Shown: positions 41,833 to 50,746 of the stretch, in pieces
Layout: every line of letters begins with the position of its first letter
Position numbering within the stretch: position 1 is the stretch's first letter
Assembly: GCF_036237275.1 (NCBI RefSeq)
Contig: NZ_CP108352.1
Location: 1,178,001 to 1,242,000, forward strand
DNA length: 64,000 nucleotides
Origin: Streptomyces sp. NBC_01353
GTDB taxonomy: Bacteria > Actinomycetota > Actinomycetes > Streptomycetales > Streptomycetaceae
Direction: 5' to 3'
Notes under the pieces: model-generated
What the model saw: only the letters and a program-made list of their open reading frames with translations
Told to the model about the DNA's origin: nothing
The model's database searches: none
Made by a program: the position numbers and the translations under genes

Positions 41833-42794
41833 GCCCGTTCCAACTGACCCGTACCCTTCCCGAGGACGCCACGGACGCCGATCTGCGCGCCGACGTTCTG
41901 CACGGTCTGACCCGCCTGCCCAAGGAGCTGCCGCCGAAGTGGTTCTACGACGCGCGCGGCAGTGAACTGTTCGAGGAGATCACCAGGCTCCCCGAGTACT
42001 ACCCGACCCGCGCGGAGCGGGAGATCCTGATCGCCCGGGCCCATGACATCGCCGCGGTGACGGGGGCGCGGACGCTGGTGGAGCTGGGTTCCGGCTCCTC
42101 CGAGAAGACTCGGTTCCTGATCGACGCGCTCCTGCCCGAGCTGGACAGCTATGTACCGGTGGACGTGAGCGAGTCGGCGCTGAGGGGTGCGGCTGAGGCG
42201 CTGCTCGCGGAGCGGCCCGGGCTCCACATCCACGCCCTGGTCGCCGACTTCACTCGAGGGCTGGCCCTGCCGGGCACACCGGGGCCGCGCCTGGTGGCGT
42301 TCCTGGGAGGCACGATCGGCAATCTGCTACCCCACGAGCGCGAGGTCTTCCTGCGTTCGGTGCGGGCGATGCTGGCTCCGGGCGACGCCCTGCTGCTCGG
42401 CACGGACCTGGTGAAGGACGAGGCGACGCTCGTCGCCGCGTACGACGACTCCGCAGGGGTGACGGCGGAGTTCAACAAGAACGTGCTGGCGGTGATCGCC
42501 CGCGAGCTGGACGCGGATGTCCAGCCGGACGACTTCGACCATGTGGCGCTCTGGGACCACGAGCGGGAGTGGATCGAGATGCGGCTGCGGGCGCGCCACG
42601 CGCTCACGGTGAAGATTCCCGAGCTGGATCTGGTGGTGCCGTTCGAGGCGGGTGAGGAGGTACGGACGGAGGTGTCGGCGAAGTTCCGTCAGGCGGGCGT
42701 GCGCGCGGAACTGGCGGAGGCCGGGCTCGAGCTGACCCGCTGGTGGACGGACAAGGAGGGGCGTTTCGCGCTGTCACTGGCGACGGCTCTCTGA
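41829..42794 (+). CDS. egtD: Histidine N-alpha-methyltransferase EgtD
   Basis: This 321-residue SAM enzyme trimethylates histidine to hercynine, the first ergothioneine step. It has KWFYDARGSELFEEITRLPE, the SAM site LVELGSGSSEKTRFLI, YVPVDVSES and LVAFLGGTIGNLLPHER. The start is GTG overlapping the egtC stop (GTGA). Its 3' end overlaps the convergent olsA gene by 106 bases. Confidence 0.97.
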   Translation: MSPFQLTRTLPEDATDADLRADVLHGLTRLPKELPPKWFYDARGSELFEEITRLPEYYPTRAEREILIARAHDIAAVTGARTLVELGSGSSEKTRFLIDALLPELDSYVPVDVSESALRGAAEALLAERPGLHIHALVADFTRGLALPGTPGPRLVAFLGGTIGNLLPHEREVFLRSVRAMLAPGDALLLGTDLVKDEATLVAAYDDSAGVTAEFNKNVLAVIARELDADVQPDDFDHVALWDHEREWIEMRLRARHALTVKIPELDLVVPFEAGEEVRTEVSAKFRQAGVRAELAEAGLELTRWWTDKEGRFALSLATAL

Positions 42795-43573
42795 GCCGCC
42801 CGGGCCAGGGAGCGGCGGTCCGGATATTGGACGTTGGATATCGGATCCAATATCCGGATCTCCGCGGTGATTCCGCGGGCCACGGCGATCCGCCAGAGCG
42901 AGGCGGCGAGCGGATCGTCCCCGACGAACGCGGCGGGCCCTGTCGGCCGGTACTCCAGCCGTACCGGCTGGACGGGGACGGAGGCGTCGAGGGCGGCCTG
43001 GAAGGCGGCCGGCCGGAAGGCTCCCCCGCCCCGGCCGCACCACGTGGAGCCCTCCGGGAAGACGATCACCCGGCCGCCGCCCGCCAGTGCCCTTGCCATC
43101 GAGCGGACGGTGGCGGGCAGGGCCCGTAGCCGGTCGCGGTCGATGAAGAGGGTGCCGCCCCGGGCCGCGAGCGGCCCGAGCACCGGCCAGGCCCGGATCT
43201 CCTTCTTGGCGAGCATCCGGCCGGGCAGGACGGCGGCCACGAGGGGGATGTCCAGCCAGGAGATGTGGTTGGCGACGATCAGCAGGGGCCCCTCGGCGGG
43301 GGCGGGGACTCCGGTGACCTTCAGGCGGACGCCGAAGGCCCGGAGCACCAGTCGGCACCAGCGGCGGGCGAGCGCCCGCCGGCCGGCGGGCGGCAGCGGC
43401 GCCGCCAGGGGTGCGAGCAGCACCCCGACCAGGACGGCGGCGACGCCCACGGCCAGCCGGGCCGCGGCCCGTACGGGCCCGGCGGCCGGACCCTTGTGCC
43501 GTGCGCAGGGATCGGGGGCGCACGGCGAGGTCGGCAGCCAGGGCGAGGCGGAGGCGGAGCCGGCGGCGGTCAC
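42689..43573 (-). CDS. olsA: 1-acyl-glycerol-3-phosphate/lyso-ornithine acyltransferase (OlsA/PlsC-like)
   Basis: This 294-residue enzyme has an N-terminal hydrophobic segment (VGVAAVLVGVLLAPLAAPLP) and the PlsC motifs NHISWLD (HxxxxD), RGGTLFIDRD and VFPEGSTW. With the GNAT gene upstream (GTGA overlap) it fits OlsA, which O-acylates lyso-ornithine lipid. The last 45 residues continue past the normal family end, across the palindromic element (ILDPISNVQYPD) and into the egtD 3' region. Confidence 0.9.
   Translation of the reverse strand: MTAAGSASASPWLPTSPCAPDPCARHKGPAAGPVRAAARLAVGVAAVLVGVLLAPLAAPLPPAGRRALARRWCRLVLRAFGVRLKVTGVPAPAEGPLLIVANHISWLDIPLVAAVLPGRMLAKKEIRAWPVLGPLAARGGTLFIDRDRLRALPATVRSMARALAGGGRVIVFPEGSTWCGRGGGAFRPAAFQAALDASVPVQPVRLEYRPTGPAAFVGDDPLAASLWRIAVARGITAEIRILDPISNVQYPDRRSLARAAQRAVASDSAKRPSLSVHQRVSSSPASASSARTPA
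42819..42858. repeat. Copy 2 of the in-frame palindromic element (13-bp arms)
   Basis: TCCGGATATTGGA and TCCAATATCCGGA form a perfect 13-bp inverted repeat with a 14-base spacer. The core 42824-42855 aligns without gaps to 28608-28639 and encodes ILDPISNVQY in olsA, in the same frame as the other copy's IMDPGSNVQS. Confidence 0.75.
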
Positions 43574-44466
43574 TGCGCCGGTGCGAGGGAGAGGAAGTGG
43601 CGCAGGTAACGGGGGTTGGTCTTGCGCAGCGACAGCAGGACGTAGAGGTCGGCCACGCCGAAGTCGACGTCGTGGGCGGGTGCGCCGCAGACCCATGCGC
43701 CGAGCCGCAGATAGCCGCGGAGCAGCGGCGGGAGTTCGACGCGGCCCTCGGGGCGGGTGATGCCGTCGGGGGTCCAGAGCTTGTGCGGGGTGACCCAGTA
43801 CTCCTCGGGGGCGAGGTGCTTGGCCTTGACGGTGTCCCAGGTGGCGGCGGCGAGGGTGCCGCCGTCGGCGAGCGGGATCGAGCAGCAGCCGGCGAGCCAG
43901 TTGTGGCCGGTGCGGGTCATGTAGCGGGCGAGCCCGGCCCAGATCAGGGCGATGACGGCGCCGTTGCGGTGGGCGGGGTGGACGCAGGAGCGGCCGACCT
44001 CGACGAGGTCGTCGCGGACGGGGGCGAGCCGGCCGAGGTCGAACTCGCTCTCGGAGTAGAGGCGTCCGGCGATCCGGGCGCGGTCGGGCGGCAGGACGCG
44101 GTACGTGCCGACGACCTCGCCGGTGGCCTCCTCGCGTACCAGGAGGTGGTCGCAGTAGGCGTCGAAGGCGTCGATGTCGAGGCCCGGCTCGGGTCCGTCG
44201 AGACGGGCGCCCATCTCACCCGCGAAGACCTGGTGACGCAGGCGCTGGGCGGCGCGGACGTCTTCCTGGGTGCGGGCGAGACAGACGACGTAGCGCGGCT
44301 CCGGGTCGGCGGCCGGGATCCCGGACCGCGGCTGCGGCTGGGCCGGGACAGAGGCGAGCGGGACGGCCGTGGCGGTGGCACCCGACGGGACTCCCGCGGG
44401 AACGGGGAGACCGGCGGGGACGGGAACAGCGGGGGCCGCGGCGGCTGCGGGCGACGGTGCGGGCAT
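43570..44466 (-). CDS. olsB: Ornithine N-acyltransferase (OlsB-like, GNAT fold)
   Basis: This 298-residue protein has an Ala/Pro-rich disordered N-terminus (1-55), then the GNAT-type domain of OlsB proteins: AQRLRHQVFAGEMGARLDGP, FDAYCDHLLVREEATGEVVG, VEVGRSCVHPAHRNGAVI, and MTRTGHNWLAGCCSIPL. It would transfer a 3-hydroxyacyl group from ACP to ornithine, giving the lyso-ornithine lipid that OlsA completes. The pair makes the assignment strong. Confidence 0.88.
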   Translation of the reverse strand: MPAPSPAAAAAPAVPVPAGLPVPAGVPSGATATAVPLASVPAQPQPRSGIPAADPEPRYVVCLARTQEDVRAAQRLRHQVFAGEMGARLDGPEPGLDIDAFDAYCDHLLVREEATGEVVGTYRVLPPDRARIAGRLYSESEFDLGRLAPVRDDLVEVGRSCVHPAHRNGAVIALIWAGLARYMTRTGHNWLAGCCSIPLADGGTLAAATWDTVKAKHLAPEEYWVTPHKLWTPDGITRPEGRVELPPLLRGYLRLGAWVCGAPAHDVDFGVADLYVLLSLRKTNPRYLRHFLSLAPAQ

Positions 44467-44605
44467 GTCGGGCTCCTCCGGCGTACGGAAGGGGGGACGG
44501 TGAGGGCCGGACCGGGTGAGCGGTGGTCCGGCTCCTTACTTCTTCCGTGACCGACTGGATTCGACATGACCGTTCGGGGGATCGCGGGTGTGCGGTCGCT
44601 GAATG

Positions 44606-45856
44606 CTATTCGGCGAGGGTCTGCGTGATCTGCTCCGAAGCCGACTCGGCGGCCTTCTTCGGGTCTTCGCCCTGCAGGACCGCGGTCATGTAGGGCTTGA
44701 TCGGGTTGGACGCCTCGACGTCCGCCCACTGCGGGGAGTTGGGGGTGGCCTTGCCGCGGGCCGCGCCGACGGCCATGACGGCGGTGGCCTCCTGGCCCTC
44801 GACGACGGAGGCGAGGGAGCTCTTGTTGGGGACGTAGTTCATGGCACGGGCGAGTTCGGCCTGCCACTTCTCCCCGGCCAGCGCCTTGACGACGTCGATG
44901 GCCGCGTTCCGCTCGGGCGCGTTCTCCGGGACGATCAGGTCGGAGCCGCCGGTGAAGACGGCGCACGGCTGTCCGGCCTTCTTACCCGGTATGGGGAAGA
45001 AGCCCAGCTTGTCCTTGAGCGCCGGGTCGGCCTTGGTGATGGCGGCGACGGCGCTGGGGGTCGCGATGATCTGGGCGACGTCGCCCTTGGCGAAGACCTC
45101 GGCCTGGGGCGGGGTCTGCTCGTCGGCGTTCTTGGGTCCGGAGCCGAGCGACTGCAGCTCCTTGTAGAAGTCCATGCCGCGCAGCGCGGCCGCGCTGTCG
45201 AGGGCGCCGATCCAGTCGCCGCCCTTGTCCTCGGCGAGTTCGCCGCCCTCGTCCCAGATGAACCCCGCGAGGGTGTACCAGTCCTGTCCCGCGAGGTAGA
45301 TGCCCTGGGAGCCGGTGCGGTTGAGCTTCTCCGTGTCGTCGAGCCACTGCGCCCGGGTCGCGGGCGGCTTGGTGACGCCGGCCTGCTGGAAGAGGTCCTT
45401 GTGGTAGATCACGACGCGGTTGGCGGCGTACCAGGGGATGCCGTACTGGGCTCCGCTGATGCGGCCGGGCTCGGCGAGACCGGGCAGCCAGTCCTCGCTG
45501 CCGAGGTCGCGGACGGACTCCAGGGTGAGGTCGTAGAGCTTGTCGGTGTCCGCGTACTGGGCGACCTGGGTGTTGCCGACCTCGATGACGTCGGGGCCGC
45601 CCTTGCCGCTGATCGCCTCGGTGACCTTCTTGCCGATCCCCGTCCACTCCTGGAACGTGAACTCCAGTTCGATGCCCTCGTGCTCGGCTTCGTACACCTC
45701 GGTGAAGCGTGTGAGGAAGTCCTCGCTGACGCTGTCGCGCATCAGCCAGACGTCGACCGTGCGGTTGCTTTCGGCGGCGCCGGGCAGGAGCCCGCAGCCC
45801 GCGAGGGCGAGGGCGGTGGCGGCTGCGAGCGGACAGACGAGATGGCGGTTCTTCAC
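44606..45856 (-). CDS. Sugar ABC transporter solute-binding lipoprotein 1
   Basis: This 416-residue extracytoplasmic protein has a lipobox (LAAATALALAGC), then VDVWLMRDSVSEDFLTRF, DVIEVGNTQVAQYADT, YGIPWYAANRVVIYHKDLF and VFTGGSDLIVPENAPERNA. It is the close paralogue of the one at 50743, and likely binds an oligosaccharide such as chitobiose. GTG follows AGAAGG. It lacks a permease of its own and lies downstream of a TGGTC-type operator. Confidence 0.93.
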   Translation of the reverse strand: MKNRHLVCPLAAATALALAGCGLLPGAAESNRTVDVWLMRDSVSEDFLTRFTEVYEAEHEGIELEFTFQEWTGIGKKVTEAISGKGGPDVIEVGNTQVAQYADTDKLYDLTLESVRDLGSEDWLPGLAEPGRISGAQYGIPWYAANRVVIYHKDLFQQAGVTKPPATRAQWLDDTEKLNRTGSQGIYLAGQDWYTLAGFIWDEGGELAEDKGGDWIGALDSAAALRGMDFYKELQSLGSGPKNADEQTPPQAEVFAKGDVAQIIATPSAVAAITKADPALKDKLGFFPIPGKKAGQPCAVFTGGSDLIVPENAPERNAAIDVVKALAGEKWQAELARAMNYVPNKSSLASVVEGQEATAVMAVGAARGKATPNSPQWADVEASNPIKPYMTAVLQGEDPKKAAESASEQITQTLAE

Positions 45857-45959
45857 GTAGGTCACCTTCTGCGTTCCATGAAATGGAGTGCGGCATGGGG
45901 AGCTGACCCGTCGTGGGGGGACCGAACGGCGTGTTCGCGCGGGTATGTGGCCTGGATTC

Positions 45960-45971
45960 TGGTCTGGACCA
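45960..45971. promoter_or_regulatory. DasR-type operator TGGTCTGGACCA
   Basis: It matches the dre core TGGTCTAGACCA except one base, about 105 bases before the solute-binding gene; a second TGGTC lies 12 bases on. The tandem GntR genes at 52176-53739 are the likely regulators. Confidence 0.7.
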
Positions 45972-46059
45972 ACCAAGTGGTCAAGTCCCGAACGTTTCGG
46001 TTCGGGGCGGGCGTGCCCTGCACGCCCGCCCGTTATCCCCGGTACGGGCGGGACAGGCG

Positions 46060-47502
46060 TTACGGGACGGCCGGTACGGAGTCCTCGAAGGCCGTGCCCG
46101 CCGTGCGGTACGCGGCGACCTTGGCGGCCACCTGGGCCGGGGTCAGGACCTGGTCCTTCACGTGCAGGACGTAGTCGACCTTCTGGTCGTAGGCGCGCGC
46201 GGTCGTGGAGCTCTGTCCGGCGAGGTCGATCAGCCACTGGTTGAAGTTGATGGACATCGGGCGCTCGGGCAGATAGCGCGCGTCGTGCCGGCCGAACTCC
46301 TGGCCGTCCACGTAGTACACGATCGTGCTGTCGTCGATGGTCAGGACGAGGTCGTGCCAGCCGGCGTAGCTCGCCCGAACCTCGGAGTGCTGGTTGACCG
46401 CCTCCCACGGGTCGGGCCGGTAGGTCTCCCACGAGGTGGTGTAGAGGATGTTCGCGGGCTCGCCCCAGCCGCCGTTGGGCAGGTACTCGAAGTCGTACTC
46501 GGCGTAGTCGTCCGCCATCGGCGCCTTGAGGTCGTTGATGGTGAAGAAGGTCTGGACGAGGTGGTCGCCGTCCGGTCCGGAGAGCGGTGCGTCGGAGAAG
46601 CGGACCCGGGCGGCGTAGGTGCCGTTCCTGAACTTCATGGACCTGGTGAGGATCTCGGTCTGCTTGGTGGACTCGGCGGTCCCGGCGGTCGAGGTCCTGA
46701 GGTTCATGATCGAGTTCGTGCCCTCCTTGGCGAAGGTCACGTTCTCGGGCGCCCAGCCGGCGCCGGGCACGCCCGGTCCGCCGGAGTTGGCGCGCACGCT
46801 CCAGCCGTGGGCGGAGATCGCCGGATCGGTGTGTCCGGTGTAGTCGAAGTCGTCGAAGAGGGCGGGACCGCCGGTGGGCGGCGGTGTGGTCGGGTCGGTC
46901 GGCGTCGGGGTCGGCTCGTTGCCCGCCGGGGCGGTGCCCCAGACCGGGGCGCCGCCGACCGTGGCGGTAACCTTGCTCCAGTTCGCGTACGTGGTCTGGG
47001 CCGGGCCGAAGGAGTAGTCGTCGTTCTGGTTCAGCGGCTGCCAGTTGGAGCGGTGGAAGCGCAGCTGCATGTCGCCCGTGTCGGCGCCGGGGGCCAGGCT
47101 GCCGGCGCCGGCGGTGAAGCCGACCTCCAGAAAGCGGTCGGCGGTGGCGGTGGGATTCGCGAGCGTACCGAACGTGCCGGTCAGATTGGCGCAGCCCTTC
47201 ACCGCCCAGGAGCAGGCGTAGGTGTACGAGGCTCCCGGGTCGGCCTTGAAGTAGTAGCGCACCTTGACCTGGCTCAACGGGACGCTCGACGAACCGGTGT
47301 TGACCACCTTGAACCAGGGCTCCACCTGGTCGCTCCCGGTGGCGCTCTGTCGGTACTGGACGGTGACGGCCTCGCCGGCCGCGGCGGCCGGGAGCGCGGT
47401 CAGCGCGGTGGCGCCGAGGCCGGTCACTGCGGCGGCGGCGAGTGCGGCGCGTATCCGCAGGCCGGCGCCGATCGGTCGGGCACTCATCGGTCGGTTGCTC
47501 AT
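46060..47502 (-). CDS. Secreted carbohydrate-binding module plus GH16-type glycoside hydrolase
   Basis: This 480-residue protein has a signal peptide (about 1-41, ending TALTALPAAAAG), a CBM3-like domain to about 195 (VNTGSSSVPLSQVKVRYYFK, LQLRFHRSNWQ-like), a Thr/Pro linker (PTPTPTDPTTPPPT) and a GH16 lectin-like domain with the catalytic EYDFE motif near residue 345. GH16 enzymes cut beta-glucans or galactans; the substrate is uncertain. ATG overlaps the hexosaminidase stop; AAGGAGAGG lies upstream. Confidence 0.88.
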   Translation of the reverse strand: MSNRPMSARPIGAGLRIRAALAAAAVTGLGATALTALPAAAAGEAVTVQYRQSATGSDQVEPWFKVVNTGSSSVPLSQVKVRYYFKADPGASYTYACSWAVKGCANLTGTFGTLANPTATADRFLEVGFTAGAGSLAPGADTGDMQLRFHRSNWQPLNQNDDYSFGPAQTTYANWSKVTATVGGAPVWGTAPAGNEPTPTPTDPTTPPPTGGPALFDDFDYTGHTDPAISAHGWSVRANSGGPGVPGAGWAPENVTFAKEGTNSIMNLRTSTAGTAESTKQTEILTRSMKFRNGTYAARVRFSDAPLSGPDGDHLVQTFFTINDLKAPMADDYAEYDFEYLPNGGWGEPANILYTTSWETYRPDPWEAVNQHSEVRASYAGWHDLVLTIDDSTIVYYVDGQEFGRHDARYLPERPMSINFNQWLIDLAGQSSTTARAYDQKVDYVLHVKDQVLTPAQVAAKVAAYRTAGTAFEDSVPAVP

Positions 47503-49001
47503 CGGGGTTCCTCTCCTTGGACGGAGGTGGGGGAAAGGCGGCGCGGCACCCGGAGGGTGTCGAGCCGGGTCCGGTGGTGGCGCAGCCGGGCCTGGAAGCC
47601 CGGCCAGTCCCGGCGCCCGGTCCAGGCGGTCTCGGCCAGGGCGCAGAGCCGGGGGAAGGTCAGGTACTCGGCGTGCGCGGCGGTGGGGACGAACTCGGTC
47701 CACAGCTGCGCCTGGGTGCCGAGGACCCGCGCGGTCTCCTCCGGGCTCCAGTGGGCCGGGGCGGGATCGGTGCCGTGGACGGTGCGCAGGTCGACGACGG
47801 CGCCCGGCTGGCCGGGCGGCTCGTCGAACCTGGCCGACTGGGGGTAGTCGAGGTACGTGGAGCGGTGGGGGGCCATGACGACCTGGTGGCCCCGGCGGGC
47901 TGCCGTGCGCCCGTGGACGGTGTCCCGCCAGGGCATGACGGTGAAGTACGGGGGGAGGTCGGCGCCTGTCTCGGTCCAGCCGAGCGGTCGGCGGCCGGCG
48001 TCGAGGAGATGGCGCCCGACCTGTTCCATGAACCAGCCGTGCAGGGCGTCCGGGCCGTCGAGTCCCGCCTCGGCGACGCGTCGGCGGGCGACGGGCGAGG
48101 CGTGCCATTCGGTGGTCGGGCACTCCTCCCCTCCGATGTGGATGTGGGGCGAGGGGAAGACGTCGAGCACCTCGTCGAGTACGTCGCGGCAGAAGTCGAG
48201 GACCCCGTCGTGGACACCGAGGACGGTGTCGCACACACCCCAGTGGTCCCAGACGCCGAGGACGCGGTCCGGTCGGTTGCCGAGTTCGGGGTAGGCGGCC
48301 AGGGCCGCTCTGGCGTGGCCGGGCATCTCGATCTCGGGCACGACGGTGACGCCCCGCTCAGCCGCGTGCCGTACCAGACCGGCGAGTTCGGAGCGGGTGT
48401 AGGCGCCGCCGTGCGGGAGGCCGCCGATCTCGGTGAGCCGGGGGTAGCCGGCGATCGGCATGCGCCAGCCCTGGTCGTCGGTGAGGTGGAGGTGGAGGAC
48501 GTTGAGCTTGTGGAGGGCGAGGAGGTCGACGTATCTCCGGAGGAAGGAGACGGGCCGGAAGTGGCGGGCGACGTCGAGCATGGCTCCGCGCCAGGAGAAC
48601 CGGGGCACGTCGGTGATCTGTACGCAGGGCACTGACCATTCGACGCCGGTGACGGGTTCGTCGAGCAGTGCCTGGACGGGCAGGAGTTGACGGAGTGTCT
48701 GGACCCCGGCCAGCAGGCCCCGGGGGCGCGCGGCGCATAGCAGGACTCCCTCGGGACCGACGGTGAGGCCGTATCCCTCGTCGCCGAGGCCTGTGAGGGC
48801 CGGGTCGAGGGCGAGGACGACGGGGCCGTCCGGGCGCTCGGGCAGCCGGAGTCCGGTGGCCGGCTCCAGGAGGGTACGCAGCAGCTCCGCGGCGACCCCG
48901 GCACCGGGGGCGATCTTGAGCGCGGTGTCGGCGTCGAAGGTGAACCTGCCGGGCAGGACGGTGAGTTGGGTGGGGTGGGGGACGAGCTGGGGCACGGGCA
49001 T
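47499..49001 (-). CDS. Beta-N-acetylhexosaminidase (GH20) with Glu in place of the assisting Asp
   Basis: This 500-residue enzyme has the GH20 N-terminal domain and barrel: GAMLDVARHFRPVSFLRRYV, LHLHLTDDQGWRM, VVPEIEMPGHARAALAAYPE, and HIGGEECPTTEW. The usual motif is HxGGDE, where Asp orients the substrate acetamido group and Glu is the acid; here it reads GGEE. It lacks a signal peptide, so it acts inside the cell on imported N-acetylglucosamine oligomers. It follows the permease pair in one operon. Confidence 0.94.
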   Translation of the reverse strand: MPVPQLVPHPTQLTVLPGRFTFDADTALKIAPGAGVAAELLRTLLEPATGLRLPERPDGPVVLALDPALTGLGDEGYGLTVGPEGVLLCAARPRGLLAGVQTLRQLLPVQALLDEPVTGVEWSVPCVQITDVPRFSWRGAMLDVARHFRPVSFLRRYVDLLALHKLNVLHLHLTDDQGWRMPIAGYPRLTEIGGLPHGGAYTRSELAGLVRHAAERGVTVVPEIEMPGHARAALAAYPELGNRPDRVLGVWDHWGVCDTVLGVHDGVLDFCRDVLDEVLDVFPSPHIHIGGEECPTTEWHASPVARRRVAEAGLDGPDALHGWFMEQVGRHLLDAGRRPLGWTETGADLPPYFTVMPWRDTVHGRTAARRGHQVVMAPHRSTYLDYPQSARFDEPPGQPGAVVDLRTVHGTDPAPAHWSPEETARVLGTQAQLWTEFVPTAAHAEYLTFPRLCALAETAWTGRRDWPGFQARLRHHRTRLDTLRVPRRLSPTSVQGEEPR

Positions 49002-49010
49002 GGCGGCGCG

Positions 49011-49844
49011 CTATCCCTTCACGGCTCCGCCGGTCATCCCGGCGGCGACCCGGCCCTGCAGGACCAGGAAGAGGACGAGGACGGGCAGGGCGAAGAGGGT
49101 GGACGCGGCCATGGTGGCGCCCCAGTCGGTGCCGAAGACGTTGGAGAAGGAGGAGAGCCAGACGGGCAGCGTCCGGTCGTCCTGGTTCTTGATGATGAGC
49201 ATGTTGGCGAAGGCGAACTCGTTCCAGGCGGTGATGAATCCGAAGAGCGAGGTGGCCAGCAGACCGGGGGCCAGCAGGGGGAGGGTCACGCGGCGGAAGG
49301 CCTGGGTGCGGGTGCAGCCGTCGACCTGGGCGGCCTCCTCGAGTTCGGCGGGGACGGCGGCGAGGAAGGAGCGTAGGGTGACGACGGTGAACGGCAGGGT
49401 GATCATGAAGTAGATCAGGGTCAGGGTTCCGAGCCGGTCGAGCAGGTCCGCGTCCCGGGCGATGACGTACATCGGGATCAACAGCGCCTCCCAGGGCGCC
49501 ACTTGTGCGATGAAGACCATGAGGACGAAGGCGCGCCGGCCGCGCCAGCGCATCCGGGCGACGGCGAAGGCGGCGCCGAGGGCCACGACGAGCGCGAGCA
49601 GGACGCAACCGGCGGTGACGATCAGGCTGTTGCGCCAGAAGAGCCAGAAGCCGTCCGCCTCGACGGCGTGCGCGAAGTGCTCCAGGGTGACGGAGGTCGG
49701 CAGCAGGACGGGGGTCTCGGCCTGGATGTCGGGTGTGGGTTTGAAGGCCGTGGAGACCATCCAGTACACCGGGAAGACGGCGAGGGCGAAGACGATCGAG
49801 GCGGCGGTGTTCAGGGGGAGTCGGCGCAGGGCGCGGGGTTTCAC
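49011..49844 (-). CDS. ABC sugar permease, MalG type
   Basis: This 277-residue inner-membrane subunit has six TM helices and the EAA motif EEAAQVDGCTRTQAFRRVTL where the ATPase docks. It starts at a GTG overlapping the upstream permease stop (GTGA). No ATPase gene is here, so a shared ATPase such as MsiK is probable. Confidence 0.95.
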   Translation of the reverse strand: MKPRALRRLPLNTAASIVFALAVFPVYWMVSTAFKPTPDIQAETPVLLPTSVTLEHFAHAVEADGFWLFWRNSLIVTAGCVLLALVVALGAAFAVARMRWRGRRAFVLMVFIAQVAPWEALLIPMYVIARDADLLDRLGTLTLIYFMITLPFTVVTLRSFLAAVPAELEEAAQVDGCTRTQAFRRVTLPLLAPGLLATSLFGFITAWNEFAFANMLIIKNQDDRTLPVWLSSFSNVFGTDWGATMAASTLFALPVLVLFLVLQGRVAAGMTGGAVKG

Positions 49845-50746
49845 CGGTCGGCCTCCTGCCGGAGCATCTGACGGAAGTAGGCGATCAGCACGGCGACCAG
49901 GATGAGCACCGTCAGGGTGGAGACGGCAGCGCCGAGGTCGTAGCGGTGGAGCGACTGGGCGACCCGGTACGCGTAGACCGGCAGGGTGGTCGTCGCCTCG
50001 CCGGGGCCGCCCCGGGTGACGGCCCAGATCTGGGCGAAGCAGCGGAAGACCCAGATGACTTCGAGGCACAGCACCAGACCGAAGATCGGCCGGAGCAGCG
50101 GCAGGGTGAGGGAGCGGAAGATCCGAAAGGCCCCGGCTCCGTCCAGACGGGCGGACTCGTACAGCTCCTCGGGGACGGTCAGCAGGGCAGCGTGCAGGGT
50201 GATGGCGGCGAAGGGGACCGACTGCCACACCACGAGCAGGACGAGGACGGTGAAGGCGGCCGTGCCGTCGGCGAGCCAGGAGTACCCCTCGAAGGAGGTG
50301 AATCCCAGGCGCACGAGTACCCAGTTGACGATGCCGAGGCGGGAGGCGAAGAGCCACTGGAACACGGTGGTGGTGGCGATGACCGGGCTGGCCCAGGCGA
50401 GGACGAGCCCGCTCGTCACCAGGATCCTCATCCGCCGGCCGAGCCGCCGCATCATCAGCGCGACGAGCGTGCCGATCACCATGATCAGGACGACGTTGAC
50501 GAGCGTCCACCAGAAGGTGCGTCGGACGACCTCCCAGAACTCCGGGTCGGCCAGGACCGTCCGGTAGTTCTGGAGACCGACGAACCCGGCGCCGCCCCGG
50601 ATGAGTTCGCCCATTCCGTACCGCTGGAAGGAGATCAGCAGGTTGCGGACGAGGGGGTAGCCGAGGAGCAGGGCACCGCCGAGGACGGTCGGGGCGACGA
50701 GGAGGTAGGGCCAGAGGGCGGCGGCCCCGCGACGTGGTCCGCTCAC
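49841..50746 (-). CDS. ABC sugar permease, MalF type
   Basis: This 301-residue protein has about six TM helices and the EAA-type loop PEELYESARLDGAGAFRIFR. It forms a heterodimer with the MalG-type protein. GTG overlaps the solute-binding gene stop. Confidence 0.95.
   Translation of the reverse strand: MSGPRRGAAALWPYLLVAPTVLGGALLLGYPLVRNLLISFQRYGMGELIRGGAGFVGLQNYRTVLADPEFWEVVRRTFWWTLVNVVLIMVIGTLVALMMRRLGRRMRILVTSGLVLAWASPVIATTTVFQWLFASRLGIVNWVLVRLGFTSFEGYSWLADGTAAFTVLVLLVVWQSVPFAAITLHAALLTVPEELYESARLDGAGAFRIFRSLTLPLLRPIFGLVLCLEVIWVFRCFAQIWAVTRGGPGEATTTLPVYAYRVAQSLHRYDLGAAVSTLTVLILVAVLIAYFRQMLRQEADR

Noticed and set aside
44603-47847. Long plus-strand frames of 523 and 644 codons
   Set aside because: They are antisense to solute-binding, GH16 and GH20 genes, which have clear domains and operon overlaps.
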